A DNA stretch of 8,707 nt from Ruminococcus sp. (GTDB lineage Bacteria > Bacillota > Clostridia > Oscillospirales > Ruminococcaceae). Positions 1 to 5,612 of this stretch are shown in pieces; positions within the stretch are counted from its first letter, which is position 1, and every line of letters starts with the position of its first letter. The notes below the pieces were generated by a model. It had not been told where the DNA came from, ran no database searches, and saw nothing but the letters and a program-made list of their open reading frames with translations. The stretch is taken from positions 1 to 8,707 of the forward strand of contig DNLQ01000204.1 in the NCBI GenBank assembly GCA_003488415.1, read 5' to 3'. A program made the translations under genes and the position numbers.

Positions 1-805
1 TGTAGGTAAAGGGATAGTCGGTGTACACCTGTCTGTCCTTTGCATCCTCAGCCGGATATATCATTGCGGCAAGGTCGCCCAGTCTGTCGTTACGGGAAGT
101 CCATCCGCCGCACTCTATCGAGTCTCTTCCCATTGACTTCATCAGTCCTTTGTAGCCTACGTATGCGCCCATATTGTTCCAATGGGTGTCAGTAAGATGA
201 TAGAGCGGGATGTTAGAGCCTGCGGAGAGGATGGTCTCCTTCATATCACAGAAGTATCCGCTGTCTGCAAGTGCCCCGGTAAGAGTCTCCAGATTGCTGC
301 TGCGGTCTGCCGGGACGTAGTTGAAGGGCATATGCTCCGGATATAGTGTATTCTTGTTGGGACACACTGTGAATACGAACTTCGCTCCCCTGCTGTCACA
401 GTACTCCTTCATCAGCTCCAGATTACGAAGGATATTGCCTGTCTCGTGGGAGTCGAGCACATCTGTCCTGAGATAGTCGTTTGCGGTCTCGCCGTAATAG
501 AGCCAGCCGTCTTTACCTGCGATAACATCGCTGTTTGGAGAAGTCAATGCCGCTGCTGTCTTTATCCTGCCGTCGGCAGTTACCAGCTTCTGTCTGAATG
601 CGAAATGCTCAGAGAACCAGTCCTCAAACTGTTTGAAGAAATCCTCGTTGAGCTTACCATCCTCTGTGTGTATCTCGGGAGCTGCTGCAAGCTGACGTTT
701 TTCCTTTGAAGGATCAGCCTTGAAGAACGGCATACATACCGTTGGTACAAGACATACAGCTATAAAGGCTCCTGAATAGATCCTGTAAAGTATCTTCTTA
801 TCCAT
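1..805 (-). CDS. DHHW/AlgX-like extracellular O-acetylation protein, C-terminus cut by window edge
   Basis: This is the N-terminal 268 residues of a protein that continues past the left edge of the window. Residues about 5-28 form one hydrophobic segment, a signal anchor or uncleaved signal sequence, so the rest should lie outside the membrane. After it come a segment typical of DHHW proteins (EDGKLNEDFFKQFEDWFSEH, 48-67), then VIAGKDGWLYYG (94-105), and the hallmark DTHWN motif at 206-210. In AlgJ, AlgX and related SGNH-like acetyltransferases, the Asp and His of this DxH motif are catalytic; the partner serine lies further toward the C-terminus and would be outside the window. The ATG is preceded by AGGAGG with a 5-nt spacer, and that AGGAGG overlaps the stop of the acyltransferase gene upstream. 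By analogy with AlgI-AlgJ, it probably takes the acyl group delivered by the MBOAT partner and places it on an extracellular polymer. The family call is firm; the substrate is unknown. Confidence 0.88.
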   Translation of the reverse strand, partial: MDKKILYRIYSGAFIAVCLVPTVCMPFFKADPSKEKRQLAAAPEIHTEDGKLNEDFFKQFEDWFSEHFAFRQKLVTADGRIKTAAALTSPNSDVIAGKDGWLYYGETANDYLRTDVLDSHETGNILRNLELMKEYCDSRGAKFVFTVCPNKNTLYPEHMPFNYVPADRSSNLETLTGALADSGYFCDMKETILSAGSNIPLYHLTDTHWNNMGAYVGYKGLMKSMGRDSIECGGWTSRNDRLGDLAAMIYPAEDAKDRQVYTDYPFTY

Positions 806-816
806 GGCAGCCTCCT
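806..816 (-). promoter_or_regulatory. Ribosome binding site of the DHHW gene, overlapping the upstream stop codon
   Basis: The minus strand reads AGGAGG at 816-811, then CTGCC, then ATG at 805. The TAG stop of the acyltransferase gene occupies 817-815, so two of its bases are also the first two bases of the Shine-Dalgarno sequence. This geometry favours reinitiation or translational coupling between the two genes. Confidence 0.85.
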
Positions 817-2212
817 AAAAGCGGAAATATATGAAAGGATTGTAGGACGCTGATGAAAGTGTAACGATACACAGTGCCAGAAGTGCCAGCGATACTCCGT
901 ATGAGAATACATCCAGCACCTTTCCGCCCTTGCCTGCATGACTGCGGACTGCACCTATCACTGGAGTCGAGAAGATGACTGCCAGCACCAGCATTATAAG
1001 ATACATGGGAGTTATCTGCTGCATGAACATCGCATTCTGCACACTTCCTCCCGTGGGAAGGAACATATGCCCGATGAAGCGGCAGGCTGTACCCAGGTCG
1101 TCGGCACGGAAGAACACGAATGCCAGTATCGTCATCAGCATGGCGTAAATGTGCCGGAAAGGTCTGAGCCACTTTCCGGGCTTCAGCACCCCATAGGACT
1201 CAAGCATGAGAAATCCGCCGTTCAACAGTCCCCAGACGATGAAGTTGAGGCTCGCACCGTGCCAGAGACCTGTGCAGAAGAACACTATCATCTTGTTCAC
1301 GGCAGTCCTGGTCTTTCCCTTGCGGTTGCCGCCGAGCGGTATGTAGAGGTACTCCTTGAACCATGTGGATACTGATATATGCCACCTGCGCCAGAACTCC
1401 TGTATGCTCTGCGATATGTAGGGGTAGTTGAAGTTCTCCCGGAAGGTGAAGCCGAACATCTTTCCCAGTCCGATAGCCATATCACTGTAGCCGCTGAAAT
1501 CAAAGTATATCTGGAACAGATAGGATACAGCTCCCAGCCATGCAAGTGCAGGTGTGAGCTGTGAAGTATCAAGTCCGTACACATAGTCAGCCGCCAGTGC
1601 CATTGTGTTTGCGATGAGCAGCTTCTTTGACATTCCGGTTATGAAACGGCGTATGCCCTGTGCTGTCTGTACCGGATCCTCACGGCGGTTGTCGATCTGG
1701 TCGGCAAAGTCGTAGTACTTTACGATAGGTCCTGCCACAAGCTGTGGGAAGAAGGTGATATACAGTGCAAGACGGTAAAGACTGCGCTGTATGTACTTTG
1801 GATCCTTGTAGGCATCTATGACATACGACATCGCCTGGAAGGTGTAGAATGAAATGCCGATAGGCAGGGCGATATGCGGTACCTTTACATCTGCAAAAGG
1901 CAGCGCATTGTACAGCTCTGCACCGAAGCCTGCATACTTGAATATACCCAGCATGGTGAGGTTTGCAAGCACTGACAGCGCCAGTACCGGCTTGCGCAGC
2001 TTGTTCTTCTCAGTCATTGCAAGTCCGCAGAGGTAGTTCATCAGTATCGAGAAGATCATCAGAACTACTGCCTTAGGCTCACCGTAGGTATAGAATACTA
2101 TGCTGAATACCAGCAGCAGGATGTTCTTTGCCTTGATACCCGGCATAAGACGGTCGAGTATATAGACCGCCGTAAGAAATATGAACAGAAATACGGGACT
2201 GCTGAAAACCAA
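815..2212 (-). CDS. Membrane-bound O-acyltransferase (MBOAT), AlgI/DltB family
   Basis: This 465-residue polytopic membrane protein has the usual length and architecture of AlgI/DltB/PatA-type MBOAT enzymes. These move an acyl group, commonly acetyl, from a cytoplasmic donor across the membrane to an extracellular acceptor. Visible signatures are the N-terminal MVFSSPVFLFIFL segment, PIGISFYTFQAMSYVID (117-133), FDFSGYSDMAIG (237-248), FWRRWHISVSTWFKEYLYIP (273-292) and GLWHGAS (315-321). His318 in the last motif is the expected catalytic histidine. The start is TTG at 2212, preceded by AGGAGG with a 7-nt spacer; the next internal Met (residue 24) would delete the first membrane segment. It lies 12 nt after the lipoprotein gene and 9 nt before the DHHW gene, an AlgI-AlgJ-like pairing. 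No D-alanine ligase or carrier-protein genes of a dlt operon are in view, so O-acetylation of a polysaccharide or wall polymer is more likely than teichoic acid D-alanylation; that is inference. Confidence 0.93.
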   Translation of the reverse strand: MVFSSPVFLFIFLTAVYILDRLMPGIKAKNILLLVFSIVFYTYGEPKAVVLMIFSILMNYLCGLAMTEKNKLRKPVLALSVLANLTMLGIFKYAGFGAELYNALPFADVKVPHIALPIGISFYTFQAMSYVIDAYKDPKYIQRSLYRLALYITFFPQLVAGPIVKYYDFADQIDNRREDPVQTAQGIRRFITGMSKKLLIANTMALAADYVYGLDTSQLTPALAWLGAVSYLFQIYFDFSGYSDMAIGLGKMFGFTFRENFNYPYISQSIQEFWRRWHISVSTWFKEYLYIPLGGNRKGKTRTAVNKMIVFFCTGLWHGASLNFIVWGLLNGGFLMLESYGVLKPGKWLRPFRHIYAMLMTILAFVFFRADDLGTACRFIGHMFLPTGGSVQNAMFMQQITPMYLIMLVLAVIFSTPVIGAVRSHAGKGGKVLDVFSYGVSLALLALCIVTLSSASYNPFIYFRF

Positions 2213-2225
2213 GACAGTTCCTCCT
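2213..2225 (-). promoter_or_regulatory. Ribosome binding site supporting the TTG start of the acyltransferase gene
   Basis: AGGAGG at 2225-2220 on the minus strand is followed by AACTGTC and then TTG at 2212. Its first A is the last... third base region of the lipoprotein TAA stop (2227-2225), so stop and Shine-Dalgarno overlap by one base. This site decides in favour of the unusual TTG start. Confidence 0.82.
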
Positions 2226-2998
2226 TATACTGCTGTGTAAAGCTCTATCTGTGAAACTGTATCTCCGTTGTAGTAAACGTCGATCTCCTTGTTTCCGTTT
2301 GTGTATACAGCCATATTGCCTGCATCTCCTGCACCCATGACTGCCTCGACCTCGCTTCTGGACATACCTACACTGAGTCCGTTGACGGGATGATCGCCGT
2401 TTGTGACCTTAACGTCAAATACGTACTCAGCACCGCCGTCAACATAAGCCTGTACCTCAACGCCGTTGAATCGGTATACCTTTACATCGTAGCCGCCCTG
2501 TGTGCATGAAGCTCCGCCGCCCTCGTATGTGGGAGTACCCAGTGAACTGATAAGACCGGATGCGTTTGAAAGCAGAGTATCATAGTTCAGGGTAACTGTC
2601 TGGGCAGGTGCCGGCTGCTCCTGCTGCTGGGGTGCGGGGGCTTCTGTGGGAGCTGCCTGCTGCTGAGGCTGTTCCTGCTGCTGATGGGCTTCTGTTGCCT
2701 TGGGAGCTTCTGTAGCTGCTTCCTCAGTCTTCTCCTCTGCTGCCTCAGTCTTTGTCTCCTCTGTAGCGTCCTCCTCTGAGTCAGTTGAAGATGCTGTGGT
2801 CTCAGAATCCTTCTTCTCAGTAGTTGCTGCTGTAGTTGTGCTCTCTGATGCCTCCTCAGTTGACTCCTGTGTCTCGGAAGGAAGCTCCAGGACAATGTTA
2901 TCGTTGGAAGCTGTTCCTACGGGATCCTTACCGCATGATACTGCGGAAAGGCTGAGTACTGCTGCCAGTGCTGTCAGAAATGCTGCTTTTCTCTTCAT
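2225..2998 (-). CDS. Putative lipoprotein with Thr/Glu- and Gln/Pro-rich linker and small C-terminal domain
   Basis: This 257-residue protein has a lipoprotein signal (MKRKAAFLTALAAVLSLSAV, then SC), with Cys22 as the likely lipidated residue; the lipobox AVSC is slightly non-canonical. Residues about 38-100 are rich in Thr, Glu, Ser and Ala, and about 105-133 are rich in Gln, Pro and Ala, together resembling a flexible spacer through the cell wall. The C-terminal domain (about 134-257) contains GLSVGMSRSEVEAVMG (207-222), a pattern reminiscent of BamE/SmpA-like and related small lipoprotein domains, followed by short beta strands. I do not recognise a specific family and give no enzymatic function. 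The ATG at 2998 has GGAGGA (3013-3008) 9 nt upstream. It is the first gene of a three-gene operon with the MBOAT and DHHW genes, so it may be a surface partner of the O-acylation machinery; that rests on position only. Confidence 0.85.
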   Translation of the reverse strand: MKRKAAFLTALAAVLSLSAVSCGKDPVGTASNDNIVLELPSETQESTEEASESTTTAATTEKKDSETTASSTDSEEDATEETKTEAAEEKTEEAATEAPKATEAHQQQEQPQQQAAPTEAPAPQQQEQPAPAQTVTLNYDTLLSNASGLISSLGTPTYEGGGASCTQGGYDVKVYRFNGVEVQAYVDGGAEYVFDVKVTNGDHPVNGLSVGMSRSEVEAVMGAGDAGNMAVYTNGNKEIDVYYNGDTVSQIELYTAV

Positions 2999-3020
2999 AT
3001 TTATTTATCCTCCAGAAACT

Positions 3021-3043
3021 GCCGGAGCTTTCCTTTCCCCGGC
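3021..3043 (-). other. Small GC-rich hairpin in the lipoprotein gene leader
   Basis: GCCGG (3021-3025) can pair with CCGGC (3039-3043) around a 13-nt loop, just upstream of the GGAGGA ribosome binding site. The stem is short and may be coincidental. I see no convincing sigma-70 promoter between this element and the stop codon of the upstream gene. Confidence 0.25.
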
Positions 3044-3058
3044 TGAAATAATATAGCG

Positions 3059-3088
3059 GCATACAGCAGACCTATGCCTGCTGTATGC
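3059..3088 (-). terminator. Hairpin after the transglutaminase-like gene, possible weak terminator or attenuator
   Basis: An 11-bp perfect inverted repeat, GCATACAGCAG (3059-3069) and CTGCTGTATGC (3078-3088), flanks an 8-nt loop and lies 8 bases after the TAA of the minus-strand gene. On the minus strand the hairpin is followed by CGCTATATTATTTC, which is only partly T-rich, so it is a poor match to a strong intrinsic terminator. Partial readthrough into the lipoprotein operon is possible, since no clear promoter is seen for that operon. Confidence 0.6.
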
Positions 3089-3096
3089 TGTAGGGC

Positions 3097-4956
3097 TTAA
3101 TAATAAGTGGGGTATACGTACTGATAGAAGTGATAGTTCTTGCCTATCAGGTAAGCATCAGATGCGTAGTAGTAACCGTTGGTGGTGTCGATATTCCACC
3201 ATGTACCGTCGATCAATACCTGGTTCCAGTAGTGGTCGCTGTCATAGTGACCGTTTCCGTATACGACACGAGTGGTGTAGCCTGCCTGCTTCATAAGGCA
3301 GTCAGTTATTGCTGCAAGGTAATAGCATACGCCGAAACGGTTATCGAACATATAGTTTGCAAAATAGCTCCAGCCCGTAGTATTGATATTTGCAAGGCTT
3401 CTTGTATCCTCGATATATCTGTAGGACTTGTTCGCCCTTACCCAGTTATATATAGCGGACAGTCCTGTACCTGTCGAATTGAGTACGTTCTGAGCCTTGA
3501 TCTGTACTCCGGAATATGCGATCGCTACTCCGTCGGCTCCGATATTGTATCCGTCAAGCTGGATATTTGTATCCATCTTTCCGGTCGTGGTATTAAGGTG
3601 ATACTTCTTTCCGTCAACTGTGATCCAGCCGTACAGCAGTTTTCCGTCGATATTGAAGTAGTACTTTCCGTCGCTGAACTCTGCCCAGCCTGTGTGCATA
3701 GCTCCTGTGCTCTCGTCGAAGTAGTACTTATCATTGCCGATAAATATACGTCCGGAGTGGAGCTTTCCGTCAGTGCCGAAGTAATATGTGCTGCCTCCCA
3801 CGTTCTGAAGACCTGTCAGCACCTTGCCCGTTGTATCAGCGTAGTATCTGCTGCCGTCAGCATTGAACCAGCCTGTGGTCATTACTCCGTTTGAGCCGAA
3901 AAATCTCGTTACGCCGTCAACAGTAACAAAGCCTGTCTGCATAGCTCCGTCTGCTCCGAAGTAATAAGTACCGTCACTGAGGGCGATAAGTCCTGTTTTG
4001 AGAACGCCGTCCTCACCGAAGAAGTACTTCTCGTTGTCTATGGCAACTCGTCCGGTCATCATTATACCGTCTGCACCAAAGAAGTATCTCTTGTTGTCGC
4101 CGAGTGTAGCTCTTCCGACGTACATATGACTGTCCTCTCCGCCGAAGAAGCGATAGCCTTCCTCAAACTTGAACCAGCCTGACTGGAGGGAATAGTCACC
4201 TCCGAAGAAATAGCTCTCGTTACCGATCTTCACAAGTCCGGTAACTGCCTTTCCCGTTGCAGGATCAAAGTAACAGCGCTTGCCGTCCACATCAGCCCAG
4301 CCGGTTGTCATACCGCTGTCAGTAAGGTAGTAAGTGCCGTCCTCCAGCTTCAGAACACCTGTCTTGCTTTCACCTGTTGCAGGATCATAGTAGTGCTTTG
4401 CTCCGGCGGAGTCTGTCTGCCAGCCTGTGAGCTGTCCGCCCTCTTCGCTGAAAAAGTATTTCTTTCCGTTTATCTCTGTTTCGCCTGTTGCTACATTCCC
4501 GTCGCTGCCTATGTAGTAGTTCTTTCCGCCGGCAGTCGCGAATCCTTCTTCGCTTACCTTAACACCCTTTTCATCCAGTACGACCATGCCGTCGTCTGTT
4601 GTTACTGCCATGTCAGCAGCCTTTCCCTCGTCCTTGCTGATGTAGTACTGCTTTCCGCAATACTCAAACCAGCCGTATACAGGCTTACCTGTCTCAGGAT
4701 CGTAGTAACGGCGCTTTCCGTCAACTGTCCTCCATCCGGTCTTGAGTACGCCGTTCTGTGAGAACAGGTATACCTCGTCATCAATAGTCTGTTCTCCGGT
4801 AACAGCAGTACCGGTCTCGTCAAAATAATAGAAGCGTCCGTCTGTGTCCACGAACCAGGTATCCGCCTTTGAGGTCTCTGCTGCCTCAGCAGGTACCGCT
4901 GCCGCAAGACTCAGAGCTGCTGCCATTCCGACAAGCATTCCTAAGTATTTTTTCAT
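3097..4956 (-). CDS. Secreted wall-binding repeat protein with C-terminal transglutaminase-like domain
   Basis: This 619-residue protein starts with a signal peptide (MKKYLGMLVGMAAALSLAAA, cleavage likely after Ala25 or Ala26). Residues about 31-475 contain roughly 21 tandem units of about 20 residues, of the form DGKxYYFxxxGxxxTGWxxx. These resemble the CW_binding/choline- and glucan-binding repeat family that attaches proteins to the cell surface or to polysaccharide. The C-terminus (about 490-619) looks like a transglutaminase-like domain with a Cys-His-Asp triad: Cys544 in GVCYYLA, His575 in DSDHYWNQV and Asp590 in WWNIDTTNG. Such bacterial domains act as cysteine proteases, peptidases or cross-linking enzymes; which applies here cannot be told. 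The start at 4956 is chosen because AAAGGAGA lies 6 nt upstream and the signal peptide begins there. A longer in-frame reading to 5043 would begin inside the -35 element of the promoter. The lipoprotein, MBOAT and DHHW genes lie downstream on the same strand. Confidence 0.9.
   Translation of the reverse strand: MKKYLGMLVGMAAALSLAAAVPAEAAETSKADTWFVDTDGRFYYFDETGTAVTGEQTIDDEVYLFSQNGVLKTGWRTVDGKRRYYDPETGKPVYGWFEYCGKQYYISKDEGKAADMAVTTDDGMVVLDEKGVKVSEEGFATAGGKNYYIGSDGNVATGETEINGKKYFFSEEGGQLTGWQTDSAGAKHYYDPATGESKTGVLKLEDGTYYLTDSGMTTGWADVDGKRCYFDPATGKAVTGLVKIGNESYFFGGDYSLQSGWFKFEEGYRFFGGEDSHMYVGRATLGDNKRYFFGADGIMMTGRVAIDNEKYFFGEDGVLKTGLIALSDGTYYFGADGAMQTGFVTVDGVTRFFGSNGVMTTGWFNADGSRYYADTTGKVLTGLQNVGGSTYYFGTDGKLHSGRIFIGNDKYYFDESTGAMHTGWAEFSDGKYYFNIDGKLLYGWITVDGKKYHLNTTTGKMDTNIQLDGYNIGADGVAIAYSGVQIKAQNVLNSTGTGLSAIYNWVRANKSYRYIEDTRSLANINTTGWSYFANYMFDNRFGVCYYLAAITDCLMKQAGYTTRVVYGNGHYDSDHYWNQVLIDGTWWNIDTTNGYYYASDAYLIGKNYHFYQYVYPTYY
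3200..3600 (-). other. Transglutaminase-like catalytic domain (within the wall-binding protein)
   Basis: The non-repeat C-terminal part of the protein holds the catalytic residues. Cys544 begins a predicted helix (GVCYYLAAITDCLMKQAG). His575 follows after VVYGNGHYDSD, and Asp590 lies in NIDTTNG after the WW pair. Order and spacing fit the transglutaminase-like superfamily. The domain ends only 29 residues after the Asp, so it is a compact version; the end of the protein is rich in Tyr (YHFYQYVYPTYY). Domain limits given here are approximate. Confidence 0.75.
3530..4870 (-). repeat. About 21 tandem 20-residue wall-binding repeat units in coding sequence
   Basis: Consecutive units run from DTWFVDTDGRFYYFDETG to DGYNIGADGVAIAY. 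Most carry an aromatic pair (YY, YF or FF) followed by a Gly turn and then TG plus a hydrophobic or Trp residue. Well-formed Trp units (TGWRTV, TGWQTD, TGWADV, SGWFKF, TGWFNA, TGWAEF, YGWITV) alternate with units in which Trp is replaced by Leu, Val, Phe or Arg (for example TGRVAI, SGRIFI). Units 4 and 5 are the most degenerate. Boundaries are approximate. Confidence 0.85.
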
Positions 4957-5014
4957 AATGGCTCTCCTTTCATCACGCCTTCCGTTCACCGGAACAGCGG
5001 AAATATCCCATAAT

Positions 5015-5043
5015 ATTTTAACATCATTCGGCGGCAAAGTCAA
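5015..5043 (-). promoter_or_regulatory. Promoter of the transglutaminase-like gene
   Basis: On the minus strand TTGACT (5043-5038) is followed by a 17-nt spacer and TAAAAT (5020-5015), with TG one base upstream of the -10, an extended -10 arrangement. Transcription would start near 5008 and give a leader of about 50 nt. A second candidate further upstream, TTGATT (5103-5098), 17 nt, CATAAT (5080-5075), is weaker. Confidence 0.65.
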
Positions 5044-5312
5044 TAAAACTGCGGCATTTTTTAAAAGTTGGCAAATTATGGCAAGTTTCTGTCATAAAAT
5101 CAACACTTTTTCTGTTATCTGTGCATATCACTTCACCCAAGCCGCCAGTATACATTATAATAATCGAAGCACAACTGCGGATTGTGACACGAGTACACTA
5201 TCTTATATACTTTTAAGACTATTTTGAACATCTTACTGCGTTATGTTTACAATAGCATTTATTTTACTTATAGTATACATCTTGTTTGAATTGTGAATTT
5301 TTTATAAAAAAC
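5044..5312. other. AT-rich divergent intergenic stretch without a gene
   Basis: I see no credible coding sequence here. The stretch is rich in A and T and lies between the two outward-facing promoters. It contains the direct repeat AGTATACAT at 5147-5155 and 5272-5280, and a minor rightward promoter candidate, TTGAAC (5224-5229), 18 nt, TACAAT (5248-5253). It may bind a regulator, but no clear operator palindrome stands out. Confidence 0.5.
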
Positions 5313-5341
5313 TTGCAATTTCAAAAAACTTATGGTATAAT
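5313..5341 (+). promoter_or_regulatory. Strong extended -10 promoter of the diguanylate cyclase gene
   Basis: TTGCAA (5313-5318), a 17-nt spacer and a perfect TATAAT (5336-5341) are present, with TGG just before the -10, an extended -10. The expected start is near 5348, about 265 nt upstream of the ATG at 5613. This is the best sigma-70-type promoter in the window. Confidence 0.8.
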
Positions 5342-5347
5342 ATTTGT

Positions 5348-5612
5348 GTGGTAGTTTGCCATACTATTCCATTTGTGACAAACATTATTCCACGGCACAT
5401 ATCAACCTTGACACGATCTCAGGAAGCACTGATCGATCCGGTACGCAGGATGCGCAGTCAGTTTTGTCGTCAGATCGTGCAGACATTCCGCCGGCATACT
5501 GTAGTATGTAAAGGGATCTCTGTGCAGAACGGCAGAAAATATGCGGGCAGACTGCGTCCCAAGCCGTCAGGCAGGATCTGATCAATGATCCCCTATTATC
5601 CGGAGGCGCTGA
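5348..5612 (+). promoter_or_regulatory. Long, potentially structured 5' leader of the diguanylate cyclase gene, class unknown
   Basis: The stretch between the likely transcription start and the GGDEF start codon has clear pairing potential. CACGATCT (5412-5419) pairs perfectly with AGATCGTG (5472-5479), enclosing ACTGA (5428-5432) with TCAGT (5458-5462) and ATCC (5436-5439) with GGAT (5448-5451). CATAC (5495-5499) and GTATG (5504-5508) close a small hairpin. GGGATC (5513-5518) can pair with GATCCC (5587-5592) around ACGGC (5529-5533) with GCCGT (5563-5567). GATCC at 5587-5591 can instead pair with GGATC at 5574-5578, so two folds compete just upstream of the ribosome binding site. I found no match to the conserved motifs of c-di-GMP-I riboswitches or of a T-box, and no terminator. 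It could be a riboswitch, an attenuator, a separate small RNA, or an unstructured leader with chance helices. Confidence 0.45.
5602..5612 (+). promoter_or_regulatory. Ribosome binding site of the diguanylate cyclase gene
   Basis: GGAGG at 5602-5606 lies 6 nt before the ATG at 5613, which fixes the start codon. It sits 10 bases after the GATCCC strand that can take part in two alternative helices of the leader. Confidence 0.85.

Noticed and set aside
798..1584. Overlapping open frames on both strands within the MBOAT gene
   Set aside because: The MBOAT frame is strongly supported by family motifs along its whole length; the others are shadows rich in His, Arg and Cys with no recognisable domains.
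2700..3056. Plus-strand open frame of 118 residues opposite the lipoprotein gene
   Set aside because: It is the antisense of the Thr/Glu-rich low-complexity linker, giving a Ser/Val/Ala-rich artefact without a ribosome binding site.
3130..3894. 254-residue plus-strand open frame opposite the wall-binding repeats
   Set aside because: It arises from the periodic codon pattern of the repeats on the other strand and has no initiation signals or domain likeness.
4957..5043. Longer reading of the wall-binding protein starting at 5043
   Set aside because: The extra 29 residues are not signal-like, the codon at 5043 is the TTG of the -35 element TTGACT, and the start at 4956 has a proper ribosome binding site and signal peptide.
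5348..5581. Plus-strand 77-residue open frame in the diguanylate cyclase leader
   Set aside because: It starts with GTG at the expected transcription start, so it has no ribosome binding site, and its composition does not resemble a real protein; helices in the region suggest RNA function instead.
5513..5600. c-di-GMP-I (GEMM) riboswitch in front of the GGDEF gene
   Set aside because: Only a loose likeness to part of the core (GCGTCCCAAGCC) is visible; the GGCAAACC-type segment and tetraloop-receptor layout are missing.
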